DNA of 64,000 bases from Rhodospirillum sp047263945 (GTDB lineage Bacteria > Pseudomonadota > Alphaproteobacteria > Rhodospirillales > Rhodospirillaceae), in the NCBI RefSeq assembly GCF_047263945.1, contig NZ_JBLAVB010000008.1, positions 1-64,000 of the forward strand. Reading direction: 5' to 3'. Below, one piece after another: positions 7,161 through 16,111 of the stretch. The notes under the pieces were generated by a model that was not told the DNA's origin, did no database searches, and was given only the letters and a program-made list of their open reading frames with translations. The stretch's first letter is position 1; each line of letters begins with the position of its first letter. Made by a program: the position numbers and the translations under genes.

Positions 7161-8630
7161 ATGAATAAAAAGGGTTTGATCGCCATCGTGGTGGTGGGCG
7201 TGCTGGGTGTCTTGGGCGTCGTGGGCTACGGGATCGTCCAGACCAAGGGCGAGGCGAAGGTCCGAAGCATGCTTGCAGGTTTCCAGAAGTCCCTGCCGCC
7301 GAACACGACCCTGGAATACGACAGCCTGTCTATCAACCCTGCTGGGCTGTCCTTGACCATGGGCGGGGTGCGGGTGAACAATCCCGTCGAGCACTTGGCC
7401 GGAACGGTAAAGGACATCGTTCTATCCAACCCAGGCTTTGGTGGCGCTACTGTCAAGACCATCGACGTGGAGGTCAATGGGGCTGAAGTGTCCGTGGTGC
7501 GGCCCGAGGCCTCCATGACCGCCAAGGTCGACCATCTGGCGGTGGAGGACGTGGATATCCGTGAATCCATCGCCCTTGGGAAGTTGTTCAAGGGAGTGAA
7601 GTCAGCCGCAGACCTGGAACCCGAGGTCATGGCCCGGGTGAACGTTGGCCCCAGTCAGGTTCGGAACCTGGATGTAACTGTGTCTTCGGAAGACACCCAC
7701 CTGACGGTCGGGGCCATCGACATGGATGGTGTGAAGCAGGGTGTTCTCGGCCGCCTGACCTATAAGGATTACGTGATCGAGCGGGAGGGCGCGCGCCTTT
7801 CCATGGATGGGCTTGCCGTTGAGGGCATCGATTTGATCCGCTTGGCTCATTGGGCCAAGGACACTGAGGCCCGAATGAAGCGCCAGGAAACCCCTCTTCT
7901 GGATACCCTTGGCCTGCGTTTGCTGGATGTGACAGGCTTTCGGGCCGAGGGGGAGGGGCACAGGCTGATTTTGGATCACATGGCGATCACCGACTTGGAA
8001 AGTGCTCGGGGTCTGCCCACCCGGATTTCCCTGAATGTGGAAGGGTTGCGGGTCCCCGCCGGAGAACTGAACGAGGAGACCCGGGCCTTTCTGTCCGAGA
8101 ATGGGCAGTCTGATCTGGTTGTGAACCTGAAGTACGGACATTTCCTCGATCAGGAAAAGAAGACCTTTGTGTTCGGACCGGCAACCCTGGACCTGGGTTT
8201 GCTCGGCCAATATGGGGGGGCGCTTGGTTTGGCGGGCATGGATGTGGAGATGCTGGCCAATGCCCAGGAACGGCCAGAGCGTCTGCTTGAGTCCGCCCGG
8301 CTGGAGAGTTTCACTGTGAAGGCCGTGGCCGGACCGGGGACGGCGGCTTACGTCGACCGCGTGTTGGCCAAAGAAGGGATGGATCGGGCGGCATTGTCCA
8401 CTCTGGTCGAACAGCGGGTGGGTGCGGATCTGCGGGAAACCATGGGGACGGAGTTCGGGGATCGGGTGGTAAATGCCGTCGCGGGGTTCATCAAAAAACC
8501 AGGGACCTTCACCCTGTCGGTCAAGGCCGAGAATGATCCCATGAACATGAACGAGCTGGGCATGACCCTCGCTCTTATGCCCAAGCGTTTGCTTCAAGCC
8601 TATAACGTTCAAGTGGACTACACGAAGTAA
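7161..8630 (+). CDS. Membrane-anchored periplasmic protein, YdgA/AsmA-like, function unknown
   Basis: A 489-residue protein with one N-terminal hydrophobic segment (GLIAIVVVGVLGVLG, residues 4-24) acting as an uncleaved signal anchor. The rest is a long, mostly soluble region rich in short hydrophobic beta-type stretches such as SLSINPAGLSLTMGG and HRLILDHMAITDL. This texture recalls DUF945 (YdgA) and AsmA-type proteins, but no family-defining motif was found, so this is a guess from overall character. The start at 7161 follows AGGAAAG and removes a 38-codon upstream extension. It stands divergent from hprK. Confidence 0.6.
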   Translation: MNKKGLIAIVVVGVLGVLGVVGYGIVQTKGEAKVRSMLAGFQKSLPPNTTLEYDSLSINPAGLSLTMGGVRVNNPVEHLAGTVKDIVLSNPGFGGATVKTIDVEVNGAEVSVVRPEASMTAKVDHLAVEDVDIRESIALGKLFKGVKSAADLEPEVMARVNVGPSQVRNLDVTVSSEDTHLTVGAIDMDGVKQGVLGRLTYKDYVIEREGARLSMDGLAVEGIDLIRLAHWAKDTEARMKRQETPLLDTLGLRLLDVTGFRAEGEGHRLILDHMAITDLESARGLPTRISLNVEGLRVPAGELNEETRAFLSENGQSDLVVNLKYGHFLDQEKKTFVFGPATLDLGLLGQYGGALGLAGMDVEMLANAQERPERLLESARLESFTVKAVAGPGTAAYVDRVLAKEGMDRAALSTLVEQRVGADLRETMGTEFGDRVVNAVAGFIKKPGTFTLSVKAENDPMNMNELGMTLALMPKRLLQAYNVQVDYTK

Positions 8631-8711
8631 CGCCTCGCGCCTGTCTTGACGGTCAGATCAAAGGGGACTAGCTTTTTTCTTCCTGGACAAGGGCATAAAT
8701 CGGGGGAGTGG

Positions 8712-9143
8712 ATGACGCGGAAACAGGGATATGGGAGGCTATGGCTTCGCCTGATCTGTGTCCTGTCCCTGCTGATGGTCGGGTTTGGTCATCGGCCCTT
8801 TCCCTTGGGCGTCAGCGGCGTTTCAACTGAGGTCGGGGCCGAAGCCGGGGGAGGTGGGCAGCCGGTGGGGTTGGCCGCCTTTGCCCTTCCGGATGGATCC
8901 CTGCCCTTTATCTGTTCGGTTCCGGTCCCAGACTCCGAAGAGGACCCCAGTCTGAGCTATCAGGGATGTGATGCCTGTCGGATTGTTGCCTCCTTCTGCC
9001 TGCCCACACCCATCATTTTATCGGAACCCATTGTTCTCCCGTTCGTGGTGGAACGGCCGCGTGCCGGACACAGACGGGTTGCTCTGGTTCCCGTGGCCCA
9101 TGACGCCACGCCCCGCGCACCGCCCACTGTGAGAACCGTCTGA
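8712..9143 (+). CDS. Small exported/membrane protein, DUF2946-like
   Basis: A 143-residue protein with an N-terminal hydrophobic segment (LRLICVLSLLMVGFG) and a central YQGCDACRIVASFCLP motif. The CxxC in this position, followed by a Pro-rich hydrophobic patch, resembles DUF2946 proteins that often sit beside metal or cobalamin uptake genes. The start MTRKQGYG follows GGGGGAG, a strong ribosome-binding site. It precedes the iron-chelate ABC operon by about 490 bases of repeat-rich DNA, so co-transcription is doubtful. No function is assigned. Confidence 0.5.
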   Translation: MTRKQGYGRLWLRLICVLSLLMVGFGHRPFPLGVSGVSTEVGAEAGGGGQPVGLAAFALPDGSLPFICSVPVPDSEEDPSLSYQGCDACRIVASFCLPTPIILSEPIVLPFVVERPRAGHRRVALVPVAHDATPRAPPTVRTV

Positions 9144-9632
9144 AACGGTCGGCATCGGAGGGGGTGATCTCCGCCGGGCCTCTTTTTCCAGAATTCCACT
9201 CAAATCGGTCCATTGGCGATCCCGTGAACCGCCCCTCTGCTGTCCCCTGTGGACAGGCTTGAGGCAGCGTTTTTACGGTGCGTTGAAAATGGACTCGTCT
9301 CCCTTCGCGGCTTGCGTTCCCGTTTAGAGCGTTCCGAGATCAAGGTGTGCCACTTCGCGGCCACGGGACAGGACAGTGTCTCGTCTTTTTTGGGCGATTG
9401 CCCAAATCCCTCTTTTTAGCCCGGGGTCTGGGGCCTTTCGGCCCCAGTGGGGGACGGGGCAAAGCCCCGTGACGGGAAGACACCCCCTGTCCATGTACCG
9501 TGCTTTGCGGCCCAACTTGGTCTCAATGCTCTAACCATATGAGTCTCGATCAAATGATCCACCTTAGCGTATTCCGAGATCAAGTTGGGTCGCTGCGTGA
9601 CTCCGGGGAGGCTTTCTAAATGAGCTATTCCA
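9144..9632. other. 489-bp intergenic stretch filled with repeats
   Basis: No gene was recognised. It holds one copy of the three-hairpin dispersed repeat (9361-9502), flanked by inverted copies of an AGAGC(G/A)TT...CAAG motif at 9326-9347 and 9511-9532. A third copy of that motif, AGCGTATTCCGAGATCAAG, begins at 9566. GGGGAGG at about 9605 lies roughly 28 bases before the start of the substrate-binding protein gene. Confidence 0.6.
9361..9502 (+). repeat. Dispersed three-hairpin repeat, copy 1
   Basis: About 142 bp with three strong hairpins in order: TTGGGC-GATT-GCCCAA, TGGGGCC-TTTC-GGCCCCA and ACGGGGC-AAA-GCCCCGT. The ends are inverted (CACGGGACAGG on the left; CCTGTCCATGTACCGTG on the right). 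Other copies lie at 21830-21999, 44031-44180 (reverse) and, partly, 45257-45332. Confidence 0.8.
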
Positions 9633-10736
9633 ATGATTTTCAAAAGCTTGGCCGCTTTGGCCCTGTCCCTCTGCGTCGCGGCCCCTGCTTGGGCCCAGAT
9701 AGATATCGTCGATCTTCGGGATCGGCATGTGACCCTGGAGCACCCTGCGAAGCGGATTCTTCTGGGGTTCTATTTCGAGGATTACATGGCCGTCACCGGT
9801 CCCGGTGCGATGGATCGGGTCGTTGCCCTGTCCACCCCGGTCTGGCAAGGCTGGCGGCCCATGCAGTACGCGGCCTACGTGAAAGCGATTCCGTCCATCG
9901 CTGATCTGGTTGATGTGGGGGACACGGAATCCGGGACCTTTTCCATCGAGAAGGCGATCGCGGCCAAACCAGACCTCGCCCTTCTCGCCGCTTGGCAATA
10001 CGACAGCCTGGGGGCGACCGCATCGGCCCTTGAGGAGGCAGGAATCCCCATCGTCGTCGTGGACTACAACGCCCAGACCTTGGAGCGACATTTGCGGTCG
10101 ACCCGGGTGATCGGCCAGGTCATGGGGGCAGAAGACCGGGCTGAGACGCTCGCCAAGCTTTATGAGACAGCCATCACGGACACCCTGGCACGGGTGGCGA
10201 CGGCGGGACCCTCTGGCAAATCCGTCTACGTCGAATTGGCCAAGAAGGGGCCGTCCGAGGTGGGCAATAGTTACGGCAAGGGGATGTGGGGCGGCATCAT
10301 TGACATGGTTGGAGGCGAGAATATCGCCAAGGATCAGGTCGAGAATTGGGGACCCTTGGCGCCGGAATACGTCCTGGCCCGGCGTCCGGATGTCATCCTG
10401 CTTGCCGGATCCGAATGGACCGGCGCGCCAGAAGCCGTCTCAGTGGGCTTTGGGGCCGATCCCGCCGTGGTCAATGAACGCATGGGGGCTTATCTGACGC
10501 GACCCGGCTGGGATCAACTTCCCGCAGTCAAGACCGATGATGTCTATGCGGTCTACCATGGCGGAACCCGGACTCTGTCGGATTACGTCTACGTTCAATA
10601 CATCGCCAAGATCCTTTACCCGGATGTCTTCAAGGATATCGATCCGATGGGGGAGCTGGCGCAGTTCTATCACCAGTGGCTGCCGATTGAGGCCGAAGGC
10701 GTGTTCGCGACGCGATACAGGCCCGACCAACCATGA
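9633..10736 (+). CDS. ABC transporter substrate-binding protein, iron-chelate (FecB/BtuF-like) type
   Basis: A 367-residue periplasmic protein with a clear signal peptide (MIFKSLAALALSLCVAAPAWA, written here as MIFKSLAAL...AAPAWA, cleavage before QIDIV). The mature part has the two-lobed layout of cluster A-II binding proteins: DLRDRHVTLEHPAKRI near the start and a long linker helix around EEAGIPIVVVDY to AETLAKLYET. It binds an iron-siderophore, haem or corrinoid-type ligand for the permease that follows; the ligand cannot be told from sequence alone. Its stop overlaps the permease start by 4 bases (ATGA). Confidence 0.85.
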   Translation: MIFKSLAALALSLCVAAPAWAQIDIVDLRDRHVTLEHPAKRILLGFYFEDYMAVTGPGAMDRVVALSTPVWQGWRPMQYAAYVKAIPSIADLVDVGDTESGTFSIEKAIAAKPDLALLAAWQYDSLGATASALEEAGIPIVVVDYNAQTLERHLRSTRVIGQVMGAEDRAETLAKLYETAITDTLARVATAGPSGKSVYVELAKKGPSEVGNSYGKGMWGGIIDMVGGENIAKDQVENWGPLAPEYVLARRPDVILLAGSEWTGAPEAVSVGFGADPAVVNERMGAYLTRPGWDQLPAVKTDDVYAVYHGGTRTLSDYVYVQYIAKILYPDVFKDIDPMGELAQFYHQWLPIEAEGVFATRYRPDQP

Positions 10737-11794
10737 TCTCGGGCCAAACTCTGTCCTCCGGACTTCGCGACGGATACCGTCGCGAAGGTTTCCGGCGCGT
10801 CATGATTTTGGGGCTCGCCAGCGCTGCGCTGGTGGTTCTGGTGGTTCTCGATCTTTCGTTGGGCCCCTCGGGATTGACCCTGTCAGAGGTTGGGCGGGCC
10901 TTGGTCGCCGGCCCCCATGGGGAGGACCGGATGGCGGCGACCATCCTTTGGAAACTGCGCATGCCGCAGACCGCTATGGGGGTGGCTGTCGGATGTTCTC
11001 TTGGTCTCGCAGGTCTGCAAATGCAGACCATCCTGGACAATTCCCTGGCCAGTCCCTTCACCTTGGGGTTTTCCGCTGCAGCGGGTTTCGGGGCGGCCCT
11101 GGCGATCATGTTCGGGGCGTTTTTCCCCATCCCCGGTGTGGTTGTCGTTCCGGTTTTGGCCTTTACCATGACCCTGTTGGCCTGTGTCCTGGTCCACCTC
11201 GTCGCCCGGACCCGGGGCGGGACATCGGAGGTTCTGGTTTTGGCTGGAATCGCGATCCTGTTCTTCTTTCAGTCCCTGCAATCCCTCCTGCAATATCTGG
11301 CCTCGCCGGAGGTCCTGCAGCAAATTGTCTTTTGGCTCTTCGGCAGCCTTCTCAAGGCGAATTGGTCCTCGGTCGCGGTCACAACCGGAATTTTCCTGGT
11401 CTGCCTGCCCTTCGTCGTCCGGGACGTCTGGTCCCTGACGACCCTGCGCTTGGGGGAGGCGAATGCGGCAAGCCTTGGCTTGCCGGTCGCGGCCCTGCGA
11501 TACCGGGCATTTACTCTCGTCGCTCTTTTGACGGCGGGGGCGGTGAGTTTCGTCGGAACCATTGGCTTCGTCGGCCTGATTGCCCCCCATCTCGCCCGGT
11601 CCCTGGCGGGAGAGGATCACCGGTTTTCCTTACCACTTGCGGCGATCATGGGCGCAGTTTGCCTGATCGGAGCTTCGGTTTTCGGCAAGCTTATTTCCCC
11701 CGGTGCGGTCATCCCCGTTGGAATCATCACTGCGGTTGCAGGCATTCCCATGCTTTTGGTGGTTATCATGCGAAAGGGAGGCACCAGCCCATGA
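10733..11794 (+). CDS. ABC transporter permease, FecCD family
   Basis: A 353-residue inner-membrane protein with about nine to ten hydrophobic segments. LRMPQTAMGVAVGCSLGLAG and SFVGTIGFVGLIAPHLAR (quoted as GTIGFVGLIAPHLAR) are the family signatures; the latter is the cytoplasmic loop that docks the ATPase. It forms the homodimeric channel of a type II importer. It overlaps the binding protein and the ATPase genes by 4 bases on each side, so the three genes form one tightly coupled operon. Confidence 0.92.
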   Translation: MISGQTLSSGLRDGYRREGFRRVMILGLASAALVVLVVLDLSLGPSGLTLSEVGRALVAGPHGEDRMAATILWKLRMPQTAMGVAVGCSLGLAGLQMQTILDNSLASPFTLGFSAAAGFGAALAIMFGAFFPIPGVVVVPVLAFTMTLLACVLVHLVARTRGGTSEVLVLAGIAILFFFQSLQSLLQYLASPEVLQQIVFWLFGSLLKANWSSVAVTTGIFLVCLPFVVRDVWSLTTLRLGEANAASLGLPVAALRYRAFTLVALLTAGAVSFVGTIGFVGLIAPHLARSLAGEDHRFSLPLAAIMGAVCLIGASVFGKLISPGAVIPVGIITAVAGIPMLLVVIMRKGGTSP

Positions 11795-12618
11795 CCCTTG
11801 TTCTTCAAGATGTCGCTGTCCAGAGGGGAGGGCGGGACATCCTGTCCGACGTGTCAGCCCGGATCGATGCAGGGCGCGTGGTCGGTGTCGTGGGGCCCAA
11901 CGGGGCGGGGAAATCCACGCTTCTATCGGCGATTGCGGGATTTCTGCCCTTTCGGGGACGGGTTACCTGGGAGGGGCGTCCCCTGGATCCCAGCCTTGTG
12001 GGATTCATGCCCCAGGTCAGCCATGTTCGGGCATCAATCTCCGTTCTTGAGGCGGTTTTGTTGGGGCGTCACGCCCAATTGGGGTGGCGGGTGCGGAGAG
12101 CGGATATCGATCGGGCGGAGCGGGCTTTGGAGGCCTTTGGGCTCGTTCCCCTCGCGTCCCGGGCGATGAACACGTTGTCTGGAGGTCAGCAGCAACTGGT
12201 GCTTCTGGCCCAGCGGTTGGCACGGGATCCCCGGCTCCTGGTGTTGGACGAGGCAACGAGCGCCCTGGATCTGCGACATCAAATGGTGGTTATGTCCCAT
12301 GTCCGATGGTTTGCCCAGGCAAGGGGGGCAGTGGTGATCATCGCGATCCATGATCTGAACCTCGCCCTTCGTCATGCCGATGACGTGCTTTTGGTTGGTC
12401 CGGGTGGGGCCGTTTCCCACGGCGATCCGGGGCGGATCATGACCTTGGAGAACTTGCGACAGGTCTATGGCATTGAGGCGGATATCCTGATCGGACCCGG
12501 TGACCGCCCGGTGATCGTGCCCTCAGCCCTGGTTGGGGGGGAAAGGAGGTCTGAGCCTTGCCCAGAACCGCAAAGGGTCGCGGACCCTTTGACCCCTTTG
12601 GTTGAGGGCGCGTCTTGA
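11791..12618 (+). CDS. ABC transporter ATP-binding protein (FecE/FhuC-like)
   Basis: A 275-residue ATPase powering the importer. Walker A is GPNGAGKSTLL (about residues 34-44), the Q-loop is MPQVSHVR, the signature is LSGGQQQ, Walker B is LLVLDEATSALD and the switch His lies in IAIHDLNLA. The order and spacing match the iron-chelate ATPases. The true start is the ATG overlapping the permease stop; an open frame extends far upstream but only as read-through. The C-terminal 25 residues are variable and look dispensable. No TonB-dependent receptor gene lies in the window. Confidence 0.93.
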   Translation: MTLVLQDVAVQRGGRDILSDVSARIDAGRVVGVVGPNGAGKSTLLSAIAGFLPFRGRVTWEGRPLDPSLVGFMPQVSHVRASISVLEAVLLGRHAQLGWRVRRADIDRAERALEAFGLVPLASRAMNTLSGGQQQLVLLAQRLARDPRLLVLDEATSALDLRHQMVVMSHVRWFAQARGAVVIIAIHDLNLALRHADDVLLVGPGGAVSHGDPGRIMTLENLRQVYGIEADILIGPGDRPVIVPSALVGGERRSEPCPEPQRVADPLTPLVEGAS

Positions 12619-12683
12619 GTCAAGTTGGCCCATTTTCACGCTATTTATATAGATTCTAGAGTGCTTTCGAGATGTGGAATGTA

Positions 12684-13106
12684 TTATTCCAGTCCCGGTT
12701 TTCCCTGACGCATTTTCTTGACGACACCTCGTTTCGTCTTGGAGTCCATGCGCCGCTTTTGGCTGTTCTTGGTGGGTTTGGTGGGGCGGCGTGGCTTGTC
12801 CCGATGGGCGGCGAGGCGCAACAGCTCGACCAGCCGCTCCACAGCCTCGCGGCGGTTGGTTTCCTGGGCACGGTGGGCTTGGGCGGTGATGATGATCACC
12901 CCATCGCTGGTCATGCGCGAGCCCGCGACCTCGGGCAAGCGCCGCTTTACATAGCCTGACAGGTTCGGAGAGTTGAGCGCATCAAAGCGCAGTTGGACGG
13001 CAGAGGAGACCTTGTTGACGTTTTGTCCACCGGGGCCGGACGCACGGATGAACCGCTCCTCCAGCTCGGATTCGTCAATAGACATGGAACCTGTGATGGG
13101 AATCAT
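12684..13106 (-). CDS. arfB: Alternative ribosome-rescue factor / peptidyl-tRNA hydrolase ArfB
   Basis: A 140-residue member of the class I release-factor family. The catalytic GGQ lies in RASGPGGQNVNKV (about residues 22-34), and the basic tail KRRMDSKTKRGVVKK is the extension that enters the empty mRNA channel of stalled ribosomes. It hydrolyses peptidyl-tRNA on non-stop complexes. It begins at an ATGA overlap with the stop of the PP2C phosphatase gene, making it the last gene of the Sia-like operon, though probably functionally unrelated. Confidence 0.94.
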   Translation of the reverse strand: MIPITGSMSIDESELEERFIRASGPGGQNVNKVSSAVQLRFDALNSPNLSGYVKRRLPEVAGSRMTSDGVIIITAQAHRAQETNRREAVERLVELLRLAAHRDKPRRPTKPTKNSQKRRMDSKTKRGVVKKMRQGKPGLE

Positions 13107-15118
13107 CGCTGCTTCAGCACAATAAGGGTCAGATCATCGAGCACCTTGCAGGCCCCGATGTGGGCGCGGACATCGGCGATGATTGCGTCCTTCACATCCG
13201 AGGCCGCTTTCCGGTGGTGGATTTGGCACAGCTGTTTCAGACGCTCCAGGCTATAGAGTTGGTCCCGATCGTTGACCGCTTCGGTGATGCCGTCGGTGTA
13301 GAGGATCACCATGTCACCGGGCGACAGGTCCAGGGTGTCCTCCGCCAAGTATTGGGCCAGATCATCCACCAGACCCAGCGGCATGCCCAACATCAGGGTA
13401 TCCACTTCCTCAAGCCCGCCATCGGAGCGGACGATGATCAGGGTTTCATGTTGGCCGGTGAATCGCATGACCCCACCGGGGCGCCCGTCGGCGCGGGGCC
13501 TGTGGTCGATCAGGGCAAAGGTCAGGTTTTTGCCACTCTCCATCCGTTCAATATTGCCAAACAGTGAGCGGTTCAGGGTATCCAGGAGGGCAGGCATGGG
13601 CCCTTCTTCCCCTTCGGCTCCGAGCACGTTCAGGGTGCGGACGGCGGATTGGGTCAGGAGCATGACCACACCGCTTTCCAGGCCATGGCCCGTGACATCG
13701 CCGATGGCGATGCGAACGCCGCCGTTGTGTTCCAGGATATCGAAATAGTCCCCCCCCACTTCGTCTGCGGTTTCCATGAAGGTGGCGATATCCAGAGTTT
13801 TGATGCGGTCCAGCTCCTCGGGTCGAGGCAGCAGCATGTGCTGTATCCGACGGGACACATCCAGCTCCGCTCCCAAGCGCAGGTTTTCCGTGCTCAAGCG
13901 GCTATTCAGGGCGCGAATTTCCGAATGAGCTTTGTCCAGTTCCGTGAGCGCTCTCTGCGCTTCCGCCGTCTCCCTAGCCAGGATTTCTCGCTTTTCCCCT
14001 TCCAATTCGCGCATGCGCACAGCATTGCGTTTGAAGACGTCCAGGGTGCGAGCCATGGCGCCAATTTCGTCTCCGGCGTCCCGACCTTCTACCTCCCGGT
14101 CCCAATTGCCGTTGGCCATGTCCTGCATAATGGCGTTCAGGGACAGCAGGGGGCTGCGGATGCTTTGAACAATCAGGGCGTTGGCGACAAAGCCCAGGAG
14201 CAGAATGATGGCACCGACCGTGACGATGAAGGCGACGGTCATCCAGGTGCGGCTTTCCAGCTCCTGACGCAGCATCCGCTCCCGTTCCTGGGCAAGCCCC
14301 CGCAGGGCTTCGGTCGTGTCATAGATCCGTTGAAGGCTGATGAAGGCCAGGAAGCGAGACTGGCCGGCCCAGGAAGCGGCGAGTTCCCGTTGTAATTCCA
14401 AGGATGTGCGGATGACGCCAAGGCGCTCGTCCACCAGAAGCAAGGCTTGGCGTGTCTCCTCCACTCCCGTGGCGAAGGCCGCTTTGTTTACCTGGTTCCG
14501 GAAGTTCTTCAAGGAATCCAGAGCGTCTTGGGCCGTGGCCATGCGTTGGTAGACGAAGAAATCGTCCATCTGGGCAACGATGGCTTTCAGGGGGGGGCGG
14601 AGGTCAAGGCCATTGGATTGTTCTGCGGCGACGAAGGCCAGCAGACCCATCGCTTGACCGGCTTGTTCTTGGATTGATGCCTGGGTATCAGAAAGGTGGG
14701 TGGTGACCCTGCGCAGTTCATGGAACTTGTCCATGGCGTCATTCAGGGCCTCGGTCAGCGCTGAGAGGGCCAGGGCGCCAGCCTCATCCTTCAGAATGAC
14801 ATCCCGCAGGGCGATGGTGATCTGTCCCCGCTGGAATTCCACTTCGTCGGCAATGGCTGCGCCTCGGGAATCGGCAAAGGCTCCCAAGGCCGTCTGAAAC
14901 CGGGAAGAAACCTGGGAGAGGGTTGCAATCCCCTCGTCCCGGCGGGCCAGTTCCTCGGTGGATTGACGGTAGGCACTGACGAGGTCGGCGATACGCCAGC
15001 CCGATAGGGCAATGACCACCATGGCCAGACCGTAGAAGAGGACGGCCAGGAAAAGACGCCGCCCCAGGGGCATGCGCCGCAGGGGGCGGGCCAAGCGGGA
15101 TACCGGTCTTTGGCTCAC
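13103..15118 (-). CDS. SiaA-like membrane PP2C (SpoIIE-type) serine/threonine phosphatase with HAMP domain
   Basis: About 671 residues. Two transmembrane segments (near residues 23-44 and 300-322) bracket a helical periplasmic sensor region; a HAMP domain (SIRSPLLSLNAIMQ) and a coiled coil lead to a C-terminal PP2C/SpoIIE domain. Metal-binding aspartates are visible in EVGGDYFDIL, AIGDVTGHGLE, LYTDGITEA and VLDDLTLIVL. The GTG start at 15118 overlaps the STAS gene stop by 4 bases; an in-frame start 63 bases further upstream exists. In the Pseudomonas Sia system the equivalent enzyme dephosphorylates the STAS-type protein. The substrate here is inferred from the neighbouring genes. Confidence 0.88.
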   Translation of the reverse strand: MSQRPVSRLARPLRRMPLGRRLFLAVLFYGLAMVVIALSGWRIADLVSAYRQSTEELARRDEGIATLSQVSSRFQTALGAFADSRGAAIADEVEFQRGQITIALRDVILKDEAGALALSALTEALNDAMDKFHELRRVTTHLSDTQASIQEQAGQAMGLLAFVAAEQSNGLDLRPPLKAIVAQMDDFFVYQRMATAQDALDSLKNFRNQVNKAAFATGVEETRQALLLVDERLGVIRTSLELQRELAASWAGQSRFLAFISLQRIYDTTEALRGLAQERERMLRQELESRTWMTVAFIVTVGAIILLLGFVANALIVQSIRSPLLSLNAIMQDMANGNWDREVEGRDAGDEIGAMARTLDVFKRNAVRMRELEGEKREILARETAEAQRALTELDKAHSEIRALNSRLSTENLRLGAELDVSRRIQHMLLPRPEELDRIKTLDIATFMETADEVGGDYFDILEHNGGVRIAIGDVTGHGLESGVVMLLTQSAVRTLNVLGAEGEEGPMPALLDTLNRSLFGNIERMESGKNLTFALIDHRPRADGRPGGVMRFTGQHETLIIVRSDGGLEEVDTLMLGMPLGLVDDLAQYLAEDTLDLSPGDMVILYTDGITEAVNDRDQLYSLERLKQLCQIHHRKAASDVKDAIIADVRAHIGACKVLDDLTLIVLKQR

Positions 15119-15459
15119 TGGAAGTCCAGGGCGAGGGTCGGCATCAACCGGCGCAGGTTGACCAGGGACTTTCCCTGCCAAGCGACGGCCTTGGAGCCGA
15201 CAATGGACAAGACGTGATCGTCCCGGTCCCTGGCCTCAATGACGAATTTCGACAGCATGGCGATACCCGAGCTGTTCAGGAAGTCCAGTTTCCGCAGGTC
15301 CAAGGTCAGGGTCGGATAGTGATCCAATCCGTCGCGAAGGATCTGGGCGAGGGGTTCGTACTCGGTCAAACCGTTCAGGCGCAAGGTGCCCGATAGGGTC
15401 ACGCGCCCTTGCTCGTCGTCCCGCTCCACTTTGTAGGTCGCACCGTCTATCACAATCAT
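15115..15459 (-). CDS. STAS-like anti-sigma-antagonist protein (slr1659/SiaC-like)
   Basis: A 114-residue single-domain protein starting MIVIDGATYKVER. The motif LRKLDFLNSSGIAMLS is the conserved STAS helix region whose serine is normally phosphorylated; here the candidate residues are the two serines of NSSG. It matches the slr1659-type regulators that partner slr1658-type kinases. By analogy with SiaC, the unphosphorylated form would bind and activate the diguanylate cyclase encoded upstream. The start at 15459 follows AGGA. It lies 29 bases after the kinase gene and overlaps the phosphatase gene by 4 bases. Confidence 0.82.
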   Translation of the reverse strand: MIVIDGATYKVERDDEQGRVTLSGTLRLNGLTEYEPLAQILRDGLDHYPTLTLDLRKLDFLNSSGIAMLSKFVIEARDRDDHVLSIVGSKAVAWQGKSLVNLRRLMPTLALDFQ

Positions 15460-15488
15460 CGTCACGTATATCCTGGCAAAAAACGGGG

Positions 15489-16058
15489 TTAGACGGGAAT
15501 CTGTACCCATGTGGTGGCCAGGGTGTCCCCAGTGGCTGGATCTGTTTCAAAGCTCCAGCACAACCTCCCCTCATAATCGTTGATCATTGTCACGAGTCCA
15601 AGCCCCGATCCCCCCTCCTCTCCCGGGCCGTTTTCCAGGATACGCATATAGATGTCCATGGGGTCTCCTTTGCTCAATTCCTGGGCAAAGGCGGCGTAGC
15701 GGGCCTGGGCGTCGGCGCTGATGGGATTGCTGGCTTGGAAGGTGATGCGGGCGGCTTCCAGATTCAGGGTGATGGTGATGGGGTGGTCGCTCTTCGAGTC
15801 GGTATACTTCATCGCGTTTTCGAGGAGCTCGTTGGCAATGTAGCTGACAGCTCCTTTCGCCTGGGACTGGCGGGCGAGGGTGTCGCTGTCGTCTTCGGGC
15901 GAGGGGAAAAAGGTCGTGACGTAGTCCCCCAGAAAGTCGGCCGACAATCCATTGTTCCTCCAACGTTGGCGCAGAGGCAGCAGACTGGGGGAAAAGCTCA
16001 GGACCAAGCTTTCCAGGACCTGGTCGACCTCATCAATGGTGCCGATACGATCGCTCAT
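15489..16058 (-). CDS. SiaB-like ATP-binding regulator/kinase (slr1658 family)
   Basis: A 189-residue GHKL-type ATPase. ANELLENAMKYTD is the N box and GGSGLGLVTMINDY the G box; there is no dimerisation/phosphoacceptor histidine domain, so it resembles anti-sigma kinases rather than sensor kinases. In the slr1658/slr1659 pairs and in SiaB, it phosphorylates the STAS partner. The ATG at 16058 follows GAGGATCCC. It lies between the diguanylate cyclase and STAS genes on the same strand. Confidence 0.83.
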   Translation of the reverse strand: MSDRIGTIDEVDQVLESLVLSFSPSLLPLRQRWRNNGLSADFLGDYVTTFFPSPEDDSDTLARQSQAKGAVSYIANELLENAMKYTDSKSDHPITITLNLEAARITFQASNPISADAQARYAAFAQELSKGDPMDIYMRILENGPGEEGGSGLGLVTMINDYEGRLCWSFETDPATGDTLATTWVQIPV

Positions 16059-16111
16059 GGGATCCTCTTCGCTGGTGGCGGGCCGTTGGGAGGCGGCTTC
16101 AACGCTGGTTT

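Noticed and set aside
10537..11790. N-terminal extension of the ABC ATPase frame by about 418 codons
   Set aside because: This part overlaps the permease gene in another frame; the real start is the ATG at 11791 overlapping the permease stop.
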